Part shown: positions 7,573-7,842 of the stretch, piece after piece
How the letters are laid out: each line of letters begins with the position of its first letter
Numbering within the stretch: position 1 is the first letter of the stretch
NCBI GenBank assembly: GCA_000434295.1
Contig: HF994928.1
Span: forward strand, 68,900 to 76,741
Source: Acetobacter sp. CAG:977
Lineage (GTDB): Bacteria; Pseudomonadota; Alphaproteobacteria; CAAGCB01; CAG-977
DNA length: 7,842 bases
Reading direction: 5' to 3'
Made by a program: the position numbers and the translations under genes
The notes under the pieces: generated by a model
What the model was told of the DNA's origin: nothing
The model's input: only the letters and a program-made list of their open reading frames with translations
The model's database searches: none

Positions 7573-7593
7573 AATTTTATTAAGCGAGGGAAA

Positions 7594-7842
7594 ATGCTTG
7601 TTTTAGGGATAGAATCCAGTTGCGACGAAACTGCCGCCGCCGTCGTTTCAGATCAAAAAGAACTGAAAGCTTCCGTCGTTTTTTCTCAACAGGAACACAA
7701 AGCTTTCGGCGGCGTCGTTCCCGAAATCGCCGCCAGAGCCCATCTGGAACGCGTTGATGACATCGTTTCCGAAACTCTTGAAAAGGCAAACATCGGGTTT
7801 CAAGACTTATCCGCCGTTGCGGCATCGGCAGGACCCGGCTTG
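7594..7842 (+). CDS. tsaD: tRNA N6-adenosine threonylcarbamoyltransferase, N-terminal 83 residues only
   Basis: TsaD (Gcp/Kae1 family) transfers the threonylcarbamoyl group from its adenylate to A37 of tRNAs that read ANN codons, working with TsaB and TsaE. Only the first 83 codons are present and the gene runs off the right edge. The N-terminus MLVLGIESSCDETAAAVV is canonical. GGVVPEIAARAH (39-50) and SAGPGL (78-83) are two further family signatures of the ASKHA fold. The HxxxH metal site would lie beyond the edge. The ATG follows GAGGG by only 3 bases, a short spacing, but no alternative start fits the family N-terminus. The gene is divergent from mic60; in many alphaproteobacteria its divergent neighbour is hemC instead. 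Confidence 0.95.
   Translation, partial: MLVLGIESSCDETAAAVVSDQKELKASVVFSQQEHKAFGGVVPEIAARAHLERVDDIVSETLEKANIGFQDLSAVAASAGPGL

Overview
This is an ordinary chromosomal segment from what is probably an alphaproteobacterium. The evidence is the def-fmt-truA cluster, a mitofilin-family Mic60 gene beside a HemY-type TPR gene, both divergent from tsaD (a recognisably alphaproteobacterial locus), and alphaproteobacteria-like wording in AlaRS and TruA. Base composition looks fairly balanced, with many CCC and GCC codons. I cannot name the genus. An uncultured or host-associated lineage is possible but is inference only.

Layout, left to right. Bases 1-2553 (minus) hold nearly all of alaS, cut at its 3' end by the window edge. 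Bases 2554-2725 are a divergent intergenic region with a good promoter candidate for def and a weak one for alaS. Bases 2726-4923 (plus) are a tight operon of def (peptide deformylase), fmt (methionyl-tRNA formyltransferase) and truA (tRNA pseudouridine synthase). A compact hairpin with T-runs on both sides (4931-4950) separates this operon from the convergent pair on the minus strand. That pair is mic60 (7510-6266), overlapping by one base the HemY-type membrane TPR gene (6266-4959). Bases 7511-7593 hold back-to-back promoter candidates, and tsaD begins at 7594 (plus) and runs off the right edge.

How the genes fit together. alaS, fmt, def, truA and tsaD all serve translation: alanine charging and editing, N-formylation of the initiator tRNA, removal of the formyl group from new proteins, pseudouridine in the tRNA anticodon arm, and t6A at tRNA position 37. 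The mic60-hemY pair encodes two inner-membrane proteins implicated in envelope or intracytoplasmic membrane organisation.

I found no mobile element, CRISPR array, RNA gene, prophage or defence system, and no clear undescribed system. The points most worth a second look are the absence of hemC and hemD from their usual place between tsaD and mic60, and a four-cysteine cytoplasmic tail on Mic60 paired with a four-cysteine zinc ribbon on its HemY-type neighbour. No gap longer than 300 bases lacks a gene.
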